Assembly: GCA_040384645.1 (NCBI GenBank)
Contig: JAZKIX010000135.1
Span: 1 to 28,043 of the forward strand
Source: JAZKIX01 sp040384645
GTDB taxonomy: Bacteria > Pseudomonadota > Gammaproteobacteria > Burkholderiales > Burkholderiaceae_D
Length of the DNA stretch: 28,043 nucleotides
Reading direction: 5' to 3'
Made by a program: the position numbers and the translations under genes. Below are positions 7,444-16,161 of the stretch, one piece after another. Under the pieces are notes generated by a model. That model did no database searches. It was given only the letters and a program-made list of their open reading frames with translations, and had not been told where the DNA came from. Position 1 is the first letter of the stretch. The number at the start of each line of letters is the position of its first letter.

Positions 7444-8874
7444 TCAAGTAAGTGGCTCCGGCCGCAACTTTACGGCTGGATCACCGAGAATCACGTAGTT
7501 ACGTGCGTCGTCACGGGCAATCCAGGTCGAGAGCAGCCTCGATTCATCAACCGAAAGATTAGATGCACGCCTTTCCAACAAGGCAGCGAGTTGCGTACTC
7601 AAAGTACCCCATTGCGCGTTGAGCATATCCGTCGCGTACCCGACTCGCATCCCCTTCATCAGCAAACCGATGACGTTGCGAAAGCCCTGCGTCTGCGGTG
7701 AACCGCCCGCCGACTGGAAGCTGGACGCCCAAGCCTTGTCGATGTGCCCGAGCGAGGCTAGCGCGCCGCGCGTCATCAGGACCTGTGGCAGGCGCGCCGT
7801 CATTGCGCTAGGAGCGATTTTCTTGGCGGTGCCGAGCTGGTTGAAGTTATCCATTTCGGGTGTGCCCGCCCCATAACAAGCAAAGAAAAAGTGAATCAGC
7901 CCGCTTACCTTGGCGTCGTCCGGCACATCTGACGCCGCGAACCAGTGCGACTGGTCAATCGGCGGAACGCCGGGCCAGTCGGCGCAAACCAGCGCCCCTT
8001 GGCTGTCGGCCTGCCGTTCGTCGCCGGACTTAAACGCCATGCCGTGCGTTCCGGTGAACAGAATCGAAGGCGTACCGTCCTCACCGCGCAAAATGGCCTG
8101 AAGATTTTTCTTAGACGCCGCTTCTTCGAAATAACGCTTTACCTTGAATCCATATTGGCTACCCAGCGCTGGCTTGGTTCCGTCCCCCAACGCCAGCGGC
8201 ATGGCGACCTGATCTGTGAAAAGCTGTGTCGCCGCATCGAAGTCATGCCGCGTGGCAAACATGGCGATATCGCGCCTGGTGCTGACGGTCGAGTCCGATT
8301 CAAAGGCGACCACATTCTGCGCATATTGGCGGTATTCGTCCTCCGTGCGGAAATCGATACGGCCCACGGCTGCAACCAAGTCCAGCGAGTACTGGAAAGA
8401 AAACGGGATCTGGGACGGGGCGCCGACAATGGCAAGGTAGAAGGGCACACCATAGTCAGGATCGATCAAGTTAAGTGACGCGCCGTGGCGCTCCAACCAA
8501 TCATTGGCGCTTTCCCCATTCTGGTAACCATCTTCGCCGTCGAAAATCCGGAAATGGCGACCGGCTTCACTCTGGCGCAGCGCAATGAGCGGGGCCAAAG
8601 CCTCACGCAATGGCACCGAATCAATCTCAGCCGCAAAGATCAATCCCCAGCCAGCTTGACTAAGATCGTCGGGGTTGCAGTCTGAAACTAAGCCAAAATG
8701 TCCACGCCCGCGCAGCACCAATTTGGACGTGACAACATTTCCCAGCGACTGTTGTGGATCGCCGCCTTGCATGAGGGCGGGCAGGTCAGCCGGCGCCAAT
8801 CCTTCCAACGGTAATCCGGTATCGGCGGCTATTCCAAACGCGAACGCGCCAGGCGGGATATTTGCGTCTTTCAT
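7444..8874 (-). CDS. Caspase/gingipain-like (C25-type, clan CD) cysteine peptidase, last gene of operon
   Basis: 476 aa. It carries the clan CD dyad: His277 in ILFTGTHGMAF and Cys333 in IHFFFACYGAGTPE, each following a hydrophobic beta strand as in caspases, gingipains and CHAT proteases. Earlier, FYLAIVGAPSQIPFSFQYSL (145-164) followed by LVAAVGRIDF matches the pre-catalytic domain of C25-family peptidases, and NYVILGDPAVKL (459-470) is their usual C-terminal GDP motif. No signal peptide is present, unlike secreted gingipains, so it should act in the cytosol. The start is 4 bp after the stop of the alpha/beta hydrolase gene, so translation is probably coupled. In this operon it is a likely effector or a protease activated by the STAND protein (inference). 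Substrate unknown. Confidence 0.8.
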   Translation of the reverse strand: MKDANIPPGAFAFGIAADTGLPLEGLAPADLPALMQGGDPQQSLGNVVTSKLVLRGRGHFGLVSDCNPDDLSQAGWGLIFAAEIDSVPLREALAPLIALRQSEAGRHFRIFDGEDGYQNGESANDWLERHGASLNLIDPDYGVPFYLAIVGAPSQIPFSFQYSLDLVAAVGRIDFRTEDEYRQYAQNVVAFESDSTVSTRRDIAMFATRHDFDAATQLFTDQVAMPLALGDGTKPALGSQYGFKVKRYFEEAASKKNLQAILRGEDGTPSILFTGTHGMAFKSGDERQADSQGALVCADWPGVPPIDQSHWFAASDVPDDAKVSGLIHFFFACYGAGTPEMDNFNQLGTAKKIAPSAMTARLPQVLMTRGALASLGHIDKAWASSFQSAGGSPQTQGFRNVIGLLMKGMRVGYATDMLNAQWGTLSTQLAALLERRASNLSVDESRLLSTWIARDDARNYVILGDPAVKLRPEPLT

Positions 8875-8878
8875 CGCG

Positions 8879-10204
8879 TCAGGCCGTCATCGCCGCTTGC
8901 CACAAGACGTGCGCCACTTCAGGTCCGTCGATATCGCTATGCGCGCCGGAGAGGCCGTCTCGTTTGGCGATAAAAGCGCTGCTTTCTAAGTTGTAGATGG
9001 TTTTTGCCGTGAAATCGTACTCGGCGTCGGCGGCCTTCATGATGTCGTCCTTGATGTCAAGTCCTTGAATGCCGAAGGTGCCGATGCCGCCAAACTTTGG
9101 CAATTCGGTCAGGTCGGTCAGATCCGCCAGACCAAAGGAAATCTGGTTGGCCACGCCAGCGGCCCAGGGATACAGCTTGCCTACGGCCAAATCATGGACC
9201 GAACGCGTCGTGACGATGGGCCCGCTCACCTTGCCGTCAGGCCGCAGATGGCAGAAGTATCCGGCTACACCGGCACGTACAGGGATCTCTTGCGCAAAAG
9301 CCCACAGCGACATGGCGCCCTGTACCAGCACACAGGAATCGACAGGCCGGCGCAAAAGACTGTTACCTTCAGGGCCACCCAAGCCGGCGCAGGTAACGAT
9401 GCAACCGAAGCTATGACCCATAAGATGAATGCGGATGCCTGGCGCGGTGTCCTGGATCTTGTTGAGCAGCGGATGTAAGCCGTTTTCGCCGACGGTTTGT
9501 GCCCGCTTTTTCATGGTCCAGAACGTTAATTGCTGCAGCGGCGACAGCAGCCGGCTGAAAGACCCAGCCCCAAAAGAAACGCCAGTAAACGCATCCTTCA
9601 CCGCCAGATCCGGATCGAAGCTCGCTCGATCTGCGGTAGAACCGCAACCGCCAAAACCGAGCGCCTGTTCCAGCTCAAGATAGGCTTCGCGGGCGAGCGG
9701 TGTGAGTTGAGTTTTGGCGGCATTTTTTGCCAAGTCAGCAAACAGCTTGGTCAACGCCACGCGCACCGCTGGCGAGTCGCCCAGGCGATCCGCATACAAA
9801 TCCACATAGCTTTGCACCGACTGGCCAACCGGCGCGTCAGAGATGCTAAAACTCGTTCCCGATACCGGATTTTCGTCGCCCCATTCCAGGCTCGGCCAAT
9901 GGAAGCCGATGTGAAATTCCTTGAATGTGCCCCGCTTCTGCACCATCTTCTGGCGATCTGCATCCAGTCTGGAGAACGCCCCGATCCAGCGGTCGTACTG
10001 GTCAAAAGCGGCGGGCATGTCACCTTTCCAGCCATGTGTCCAGATGAACACATCCGTCACGTTGGTGGTCTTGATTTCACCTAGGATGGTAGCGCTGATC
10101 GGACCTGAGACGACGTCGGGATCGCTGGCATTTTCGACGCCATCTTGATTGACGACGACCATGTGATACTTGGCATCAATTGCCGGAATTGTTCTAATTG
10201 GCAT
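8879..10204 (-). CDS. Alpha/beta hydrolase (lipase/esterase-like) of the operon
   Basis: 441 aa alpha/beta-hydrolase fold. The nucleophile elbow is IHLMGHSFGC (GHSFG, Ser265), the oxyanion segment is VFIWTHGWKGD (about 52-62), and likely acid and base are Asp338 (TTRSVHDLAVGKLYP) and His422 (SGAHSDIDGPEVAHVLW). The region 110-230 between the core strands is a large lid-like insertion. It has no signal peptide, so it would act inside the cell, perhaps on membrane lipid or an acylated molecule (inference; substrate unknown). Its start codon overlaps the last 11 nt of the WD40 frame and its stop lies 4 nt before the next start, placing it firmly in the operon. Intracellular phospholipase-type effectors are known in several bacterial immune systems; this is the basis for suspecting an effector role. 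Confidence 0.8.
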   Translation of the reverse strand: MPIRTIPAIDAKYHMVVVNQDGVENASDPDVVSGPISATILGEIKTTNVTDVFIWTHGWKGDMPAAFDQYDRWIGAFSRLDADRQKMVQKRGTFKEFHIGFHWPSLEWGDENPVSGTSFSISDAPVGQSVQSYVDLYADRLGDSPAVRVALTKLFADLAKNAAKTQLTPLAREAYLELEQALGFGGCGSTADRASFDPDLAVKDAFTGVSFGAGSFSRLLSPLQQLTFWTMKKRAQTVGENGLHPLLNKIQDTAPGIRIHLMGHSFGCIVTCAGLGGPEGNSLLRRPVDSCVLVQGAMSLWAFAQEIPVRAGVAGYFCHLRPDGKVSGPIVTTRSVHDLAVGKLYPWAAGVANQISFGLADLTDLTELPKFGGIGTFGIQGLDIKDDIMKAADAEYDFTAKTIYNLESSAFIAKRDGLSGAHSDIDGPEVAHVLWQAAMTA

Positions 10205-11522
10205 GGTTACTTACCTGTAGTGGCTTGATCGGATTATTCAATGGACGAGACTTGCTGCAGGGGTTGACCTCTCCTTCAACCGCTTTGAAAAATTTCAAAC
10301 GCTCTGCCGGAGTGAACGAACTATTGTTTAAAAATGTACATGCTTTGTTAGCCCAGGAATCCAGGTTCAAGTCCCACAGTGCCGTAACATTCGCATCGCT
10401 CGATGTCAGCCAGCGTCCGTCGGCCGACATCGATAACGAGGTGATGGTCGAACTATGCACGTCCTGTACGAGAGGGACAGTTAGTTTATTTCCCGGATAG
10501 AGGATATACAGCTTTCCTTTGTAATCGCCAAGTGCCACCACACCGCTATCGCTACCGGCTATTGCAGAAATATTGATGGTCGAGTCGTCTTCAAATGCCG
10601 CTGCGGCTTGAGGCGATGTCGTGTCCACGGGAACGGACGATATGACGCCGACAAAATTTCCCATACTATCGCTGCTGGCCAATGCAGAGAAGTTGATCGC
10701 CGAGCCGTCAGCCAGTGCGGTCTCGGTCTGGGCTGGCGTCGCGCCAAGCCGAGCCGACGAAATGACCCCGGCGAAGTTCGCCATAAATAGCTGATTGCCT
10801 TGCGTGTCGAAAGAAATTGCCCGTATCTCGCCGCGGTACGCTTCACCGGGCACAAGTTTAGGTTCTGCACTCAGTACCGGGCAACCTTGCCCGTTTAAAG
10901 ACACCGTCCATATGTTGACGATTTCCCCATTTACTGTGACCAGTTCGGCATGCTTGGGGCGAAACGCGATCAATTGAGTCTTCACGCCAGCCATTTTTAA
11001 AGGGTAATCGACACTGCATTTTCTGGCGCGAGCGTTTTCTGGAGAAATGGCCCATATCTTGATATTTCCCTGAGATGACTTGGAGTTAAGCTTGCTTAGC
11101 GCCGCGATGATTGAACCATCCACATTGGTAGTCATCGCCGTGATTTCATCGGATTGCGTTAACTCAAGGTCCTGCACATCCACCGGTTCCGCCATGCCAC
11201 GACGTATAAGTTTGATCGTGTTGTTCTGGCCTGCGTAAAACAAGCTATTGGCGGGCGCCCACGCAATCGTGGCGATACCCGGCAAGCTGAAATGACGCGC
11301 CGCGTTGGGTCGACGTCCGGTCGATGGCTCAAACAAATTGATAATCAGCCCATCCGCACTGGCGGTTGCAATTTGCAGATTTCCATCGCTCTGAAGAAGT
11401 TGCGAAGCCGTGGTACCGGATGCGGGAAAGAACTGTCCCAGTGGGTGGCGCATAGCCTGCAAACTCACTGAAAAAATGTCACCCTTTTCCGTTGTGACCA
11501 ACACACTGTCGCCAGTACGTCC
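10194..11522 (-). CDS. C-terminal WD40 propeller of the nSTAND protein (separated by the N gap)
   Basis: The frame is open from the N run to a TAG at 10194-10196. It begins GRTGDSVLVTTEKGDIFSVS, in mid-blade, with no ribosome site; the first in-frame start-like codon is a GTG at 11504. It contains degenerate WD40 blades (IKLIRRG, NIKIWAIS, VNIWTVSL, SADGRWLTSSDANVTALWDL) and ends with the Cys/Pro-type tail SWANKACTFLNNSSFTPAER usual at the end of STAND-WD40 proteins. Joining the two sides of the gap through one shared C gives DPEMAGRTGDSVLVTT in a single frame, so this is best read as the continuation of the ATPase gene at 11535-14104, not a separate gene. It overlaps the hydrolase start by 11 nt. 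Confidence 0.75.
   Translation of the reverse strand, partial: GRTGDSVLVTTEKGDIFSVSLQAMRHPLGQFFPASGTTASQLLQSDGNLQIATASADGLIINLFEPSTGRRPNAARHFSLPGIATIAWAPANSLFYAGQNNTIKLIRRGMAEPVDVQDLELTQSDEITAMTTNVDGSIIAALSKLNSKSSQGNIKIWAISPENARARKCSVDYPLKMAGVKTQLIAFRPKHAELVTVNGEIVNIWTVSLNGQGCPVLSAEPKLVPGEAYRGEIRAISFDTQGNQLFMANFAGVISSARLGATPAQTETALADGSAINFSALASSDSMGNFVGVISSVPVDTTSPQAAAAFEDDSTINISAIAGSDSGVVALGDYKGKLYILYPGNKLTVPLVQDVHSSTITSLSMSADGRWLTSSDANVTALWDLNLDSWANKACTFLNNSSFTPAERLKFFKAVEGEVNPCSKSRPLNNPIKPLQVSNHAN
10536..10775 (-). repeat. Tandem 120-bp (40-residue) duplication of a WD40 blade
   Basis: Two adjacent units of exactly 120 bp (10656-10775 and 10536-10655) encode FAGVISSARLGATPAQTETA with LADGSAINFSALASSDSMGN, and FVGVISSVPVDTTSPQAAAA with FEDDSTINISAIAGSDSGVV. 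The framework residues are kept and surface positions differ, as expected for an in-frame blade duplication followed by divergence in a propeller that recognises variable ligands. Confidence 0.75.
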
Positions 11523-11524
11523 CG

Positions 11525-11534
11525 NNNNNNNNNN
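11525..11534. other. Assembly gap (10 N) inside the nSTAND-WD40 gene
   Basis: Ten N separate two reading frames of the same protein. Minus-strand sequence enters as GATCCTGAAATGGC and leaves as CGGGACGTACTGG. Fusing them on one shared C restores a continuous WD40 frame, so the real gap may be zero. The apparent C-terminus RDVLATVCW reached by reading straight through the N run is an artefact. Confidence 0.85.
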
Positions 11535-14104
11535 GCCATTTCAGGATCTGTCTTGGGCTTTGCTGCCTTGATCTGCTTGGGAACCTCGAGCAGAGTCATG
11601 ACCGTAGCCTGTTGCTCCGTCCAGGGTAGCCACCACAATTTCAATCGGCCGTCCCAACCTGCCGATAGCAAACTGTCATTCTGCAAATACGTCAGATGCA
11701 CGACGTTGTCCAAGTGTCCATCAACCATACCCTTGTGCATCCCGCTGGCGATGTCCCAAAAATGAATCTTTCCGGCGCGATTGCCTGCCGCCACGGTTTT
11801 CCCATCGGGACTCACTGCCACGCTATAGAAAGCGCCACGGAAATCGCCCTCCTTCGGTTCAGCCGCCAAATGCTTGTTGTCGATCAGCAAAACGCCGTCT
11901 TTGAGCGAAAGCAAGTTCACCCGTTGCTCCTCGCCAAACTCTGCAACCGCCAAGCGCCCTCCGTCAAAAGGTGCAATCGCTGACACAGTCGATGGCAAAT
12001 GTAGCGCAGACACCAACCGCGGTTTGCCGGCTTGCGCCGAGGCGCGCCATACTGCTACTACCCCCTGGTCATTACCTGCCACCAAGACTGAGTCCAGGCT
12101 AACCAAGGCGCGTATGCGGCTGTGGGTCAAAGGCGCAAGTGGATGCGTCAAATCGAGCGCGATGTTTTTCTCGACCAATGCGCCTTTACCGATATCCCAC
12201 ATCGCAATTTCGCCGGAGAAGCCCGCCGTCGCCATCCGGCCATCGGGCAATAGTGCGACGCAACTGATACCGAATGGATGAACCGTCGCAAGCAGCTTGA
12301 AATCTGCGGTCCAAAGATCTTTGCCCGTTGCCATTTCCGAGACGGTCAATTGCCACTGCTCCTCGCTGGTTTCTTCAATATTGTGATAACCCGTAATGAC
12401 GCGGTAACGCTGGTCCGACCATACCCTTAGTGACTTTTTCGTACCGAGAATTTCCATCTTTTCAATTTGCCGTGCCTTGTTGAGTTGTTCCGAGAGAACT
12501 GCGCGGAAATCGAAACCCACCTGAGCCGGATTCTCCCTTTGCAGATCCAACCCAGCGACAGCGGCGCGTGTCCCCATAGAGACACCGGGGTTATCACCCA
12601 AAATCGTCATCAAGGCCGTCTGCGTCGCCATAACATTGCCAACACTCAGGAGATTGGCCTTGGTCTTGATCAAGCTCCGTTGTGAGTAAATCAATCCGCA
12701 GGCCACGATCAAGAGTAAGCCGGCGAAAATAATAATGAGAAGTCGCTCTTTGCGTTTTTGCTCGCGATACGCCTGCACCATTTCCAGGAACTGCGCTTCA
12801 TCTTCCGAGTAATCGTGCGTGGCGCTGGGCAGCGGAATGCTGTAGAAACTTGCGCGCGACAGCGACTTCAAAAATGTGGATGACCTGCCGCTCAGCTGCC
12901 AGGACCGTGCCAGCCTTTGCCATAGTTGCGAATTCTGAATACGCCATTTTTCAATACTGGCTCGCACTGGCACGGTTAAGCTGTCGTGCGACAACTCATA
13001 CCACTCGCCATCAGGACGTATCAGTTCACGTATCAGGTGAGCGTCCAGCAATGAACGCAGCTCGTCCCGCGACGGCTTATCGGTTTCAGTGTCATCTACG
13101 GTCGCTTGCGCACGCAAGCCACTGGGTGTCATGAGCTTGCGCTCGATCCAGTCGCGCAGCTTGCGGGCTCGCGGATTCTTGGCGGCAGCCTGATCAAGAG
13201 TCTGGTCGCAATACGCTTCCAGCGCTTGCGCTGGCTTGTGTGTCTCAATATCAGCGACGGTGATCTCGGTGACCGCGCCTTTGCCTGACAAGTCCTTCCA
13301 CAAGGCGGAGCATATGACTTGCAGTGGCACGGGTTCGACCGAGATCTCACGGATTTCAATCACGCCGTCGCGACCGCGCACGCGCGTCTCGCTCAGTTGT
13401 CGTGCCAGTTTTTGTGCAGCGTCCTCCTTGCCATCGACTGGGAACTGGACGCCCAGCGCTTGGGCCGGTCCTTTGATTGCCTGGACTGCTTGCGCAACAC
13501 TTAATGGGGTGAGGCGAAATGAATTACTCAGCCGCGTCAGCACCAGTTCCCGGAACGGATCAAGCCAGGGGAAATACTCTTCCCGCATGCTCAGCACGAA
13601 CCACACCGGCATGCTCTCGCAAGAGAGCAGTTCGCCCAATTGTCGGAAAAATTCACGCTGTTGCACCGTGCTGATGACCGGCGCGAAAATTTCTTCCGCT
13701 TGATCGATCACCATCAGCAAACGGGTCGGCCTGCGCCGATTCTTCGGCGCAGGAATGCGGGTAAAGTATTTTTGCAAAGTGTCGCCGGCACGAACCTCGC
13801 CGAAGCCGGCATCCTGCAGTTGAGCCAGCACTGTGCGCGTGACGCAATTGACTTCAGCCACATCAAGGCCGGCCCGCGCGTCCCACACGCGCACGACAGG
13901 CAATACGCGAAAACGGTCGCGCATCTTACGCAGCAAACCATTTTTCGCACGCAATACTGAAGTCTTGCCTGCGCCCGAAGACGAATAAAGCACCAAGATG
14001 CGGTCGGCAACGATGCGCCAGCGCAGTTCTTCAATCTCGGCATCGCGACCGAAGAGTACATTCCCTTCCGCGAAAGGGCTGGGTCCGACAAACGGAGAAT
14101 TCAT
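11535..14104 (-). CDS. nSTAND-type ATPase with transmembrane helix and WD40 repeats (N-terminal part, to the gap)
   Basis: 856 complete codons before the gap. The start at 14104 (MNSPFVGPSPFAEGNVLFGR) overlaps the CHAT-SIR2 stop as ATGA. Order: the nSTAND entry motif GPSPFAEGNVLFGRDAEIEE; Walker A SSSGAGKTS (Lys47); Walker B RLLMVIDQAEEIF (Asp134); sensor-like FVLSMREEYFPWLDPF (169-184); a winged-helix/HETHS-type segment ending YELSHDSLTVPVRASIEKW; a basic stretch EQKRKERL; a membrane helix at about 455-473; and from about 560 a WD40 propeller (GEIAMWDIG, KIHFWDIASG, GRLKLWWLPW) that continues across the gap. Total length would be about 1,300 aa. STAND proteins are ATP-driven switches that oligomerise when their repeat sensor binds a trigger; here the likely outputs are the neighbouring proteases and hydrolase (inference). 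Confidence 0.88.
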
Positions 14105-16161
14105 TGCGTGCGCCTCTTCAGTTCCGCTATGAAGGTGGCGACGTCGCCCCAATACAGCTTCAGCTTCGCCTTCGACTGTAGGTACTGCTCGATATACCGT
14201 CGCGCGCTGCCTGGATCGAGGATGCTATTGGGGTCGATCTGCACTGAGAAATGCTCATAGTCCCGGCGCAAGTCTTGACCTTCCAGCTTGAGCAGACTGC
14301 GAAACAGCACGCGGAATTCCCACGCCTCTGCCTGAAAGCCGACAAACAGCAGCGCGCTATCAGTCAAGCGATAGCGTACTGAGGGTGGAATTACGTCTTT
14401 AGTGGCAGCCACTGCAGTCAGGTAATCGAAGTACTGGTCCTCTGTCATGACCAGCGTACCGGGATCGGCTAGGTCGCCAAACAGCTTCACCACAATCGGG
14501 TTTTCTTTAGTCGGCCTGGCGCCCGCTTCCAATGCAGATTGACTCACATACTCTTCATCCAATGCGCGGGAAGCGGCATTCCATTGCAATAAGCGCACCC
14601 GGGGCACAACAGGTTTTCCTTGTTCCGTTTGTTCTTTCAGCGCATCGACCAGCAGATTGCTCGGATCGGTGGTGACATACACCGGCAACTTGTAGCCAGC
14701 CAGCACCCGATGGGGTTCCGATTCATCCGCGGCACGCAGCGCCCGGCCCACCGTCGACACCAGCTCGCCCAGTTGCGCCAGTACATCGTCCTCGTCCAGA
14801 TGTAAAAAATGGGCAGGAACCAGCGGCCTGTGCTCCCTCAGCAGGTGCAAATAGACGTATTTGTAAAACTCACGCCGCGGAAAAGAACCTTCCTGCGACA
14901 CTGACAAATACTGCGCAATTTGCGGCAGGTCTTCAGTGTCCCTGCCACTCATTGGATAGCGGAACGTCTCGCCCCAGCTTCTGGCCAGATCGCGGCGGGT
15001 ACCCAGCAGCTTTTCCGCGACCGAGGCACCTAAGACTGGCGTGCAGGTGCGGGCACCGATGTTGCGCACGATGCGCGCCCAGGGATCGACGCCGTCCTGC
15101 GGCTTGCCGAATCCCGGTGAGTACCAGATGCGCGCACTGTCCAGCCGCGTGAAAACCACCGGCATCCACCAATCGGGCTGGTTGGCGATAAAGCTGCGTG
15201 CCGCAGCGGCAGCCCGGTCCACCTCGCCATGTTCAGCCAGTTCCTCAAAGAAGCGTGGCATGAACAGGTCCATGGAATCCATCGAAATATTGCCTTGCAT
15301 CGCCAGCACCGCCGGCACGCCGGCATTGGCGAGCAGCGGGCCGAGCGAAGTCATGACATCGCTGCCGCGCTGCGCCGTGCCTGCGCTCTGGCACGAGCAA
15401 AGCACGACCAGGCTGGGCGTATTGTCCGGCTTGATCTGGTCGGCCAGATGCTGCCCATCCACCACGTCGCCGCTGCCATCCGGATTTTCCAGCAGCAATT
15501 TCGGGACACCGTGCTCTAGCACGCCGTGGCACACCAGGTAAAGAATGTCAGGCCCTGCTTTCAGGCCGCTCAGTAGCGCTGCCAGCGTGGCCGAACCACC
15601 CGAGCGCAAAAAGGTCTTTTCGATATTCGACATCGCATTGATGGCGGTGCCTGCTTCGGCATTCACGTCGATCGCTGCCTGCCCTTCTAGATCGGTCGGA
15701 TTGGCAATGACGACCAGCGCCTTGATATTGGTTTGTGGGCGCAGCATCGGCAAGTATTGCCCCTGCGTGAACAGGTATCGCGAGAAGATGCTGCGACCGG
15801 CACACACCAGCGAACTATTGTCGCGCGGATCGGCCAGCGTTTCCCATCGCAGGCTGTGCAGCGCCGACAGCGCCGGGTCAATCTGCAAGCGCACCCGCAA
15901 CTGCACGCCGGTCGCCTGGCTGCGTGCTTGTGCCGCGACCAGCGCATCACGCACGCCAACTGGGGCGAAAAGAGCCGCGCTCAAGGCTTGTCCGCACACG
16001 GCCGGATCGCCAGAAAAGAAAGCGCGATTGTTGGGATCGAAGTCGAAAAGGACCGGCGAGGTGATGATCGCTCCCGCGTCCAGCCGATGCCGGGTGCTGA
16101 CCATGAACTGGTCTTGAGAATCCTTTTGAATATGGATCTCAAGCTCTGAATAGATTGGCAT
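14101..16161 (-). CDS. CHAT protease fused to a SIR2-like domain, first gene of operon
   Basis: 686 aa. The start at 16161 has a good GGGAG a few nt upstream (16164-16172 region). Residues 1-350 form a CHAT (caspase-like) domain with conserved LHSLRWETL (101-109), catalytic His212 in DILYLVCHG and Cys257 in LVVLCSCQSAG. Residues about 365-640 match the SIR2_2-type domain: TCTPVLGASVAEKLLGTRRD in place of the GAG nucleotide loop, VVKLFGDLADPGTLVMTEDQ then YFDYL, and SALLFVGFQAEAWEFRVLFR. The position usually held by the SIR2 catalytic His (xLHG) is Phe561, so NAD hydrolysis is doubtful. There is no signal peptide. The stop overlaps the nSTAND start by 4 nt, predicting equal co-production. Likely role: protease output, with the SIR2-like part binding nucleotide or acting as adaptor (inference). 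Confidence 0.87.
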   Translation of the reverse strand: MPIYSELEIHIQKDSQDQFMVSTRHRLDAGAIITSPVLFDFDPNNRAFFSGDPAVCGQALSAALFAPVGVRDALVAAQARSQATGVQLRVRLQIDPALSALHSLRWETLADPRDNSSLVCAGRSIFSRYLFTQGQYLPMLRPQTNIKALVVIANPTDLEGQAAIDVNAEAGTAINAMSNIEKTFLRSGGSATLAALLSGLKAGPDILYLVCHGVLEHGVPKLLLENPDGSGDVVDGQHLADQIKPDNTPSLVVLCSCQSAGTAQRGSDVMTSLGPLLANAGVPAVLAMQGNISMDSMDLFMPRFFEELAEHGEVDRAAAAARSFIANQPDWWMPVVFTRLDSARIWYSPGFGKPQDGVDPWARIVRNIGARTCTPVLGASVAEKLLGTRRDLARSWGETFRYPMSGRDTEDLPQIAQYLSVSQEGSFPRREFYKYVYLHLLREHRPLVPAHFLHLDEDDVLAQLGELVSTVGRALRAADESEPHRVLAGYKLPVYVTTDPSNLLVDALKEQTEQGKPVVPRVRLLQWNAASRALDEEYVSQSALEAGARPTKENPIVVKLFGDLADPGTLVMTEDQYFDYLTAVAATKDVIPPSVRYRLTDSALLFVGFQAEAWEFRVLFRSLLKLEGQDLRRDYEHFSVQIDPNSILDPGSARRYIEQYLQSKAKLKLYWGDVATFIAELKRRTQ

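Noticed and set aside
11465..11524. Reading straight through the N run to give the ATPase the ending RDVLATVCWSQRKRVTFFQ
   Set aside because: It depends on the gap being exactly 10 nt and abandons a clear WD40 frame on the same DNA.
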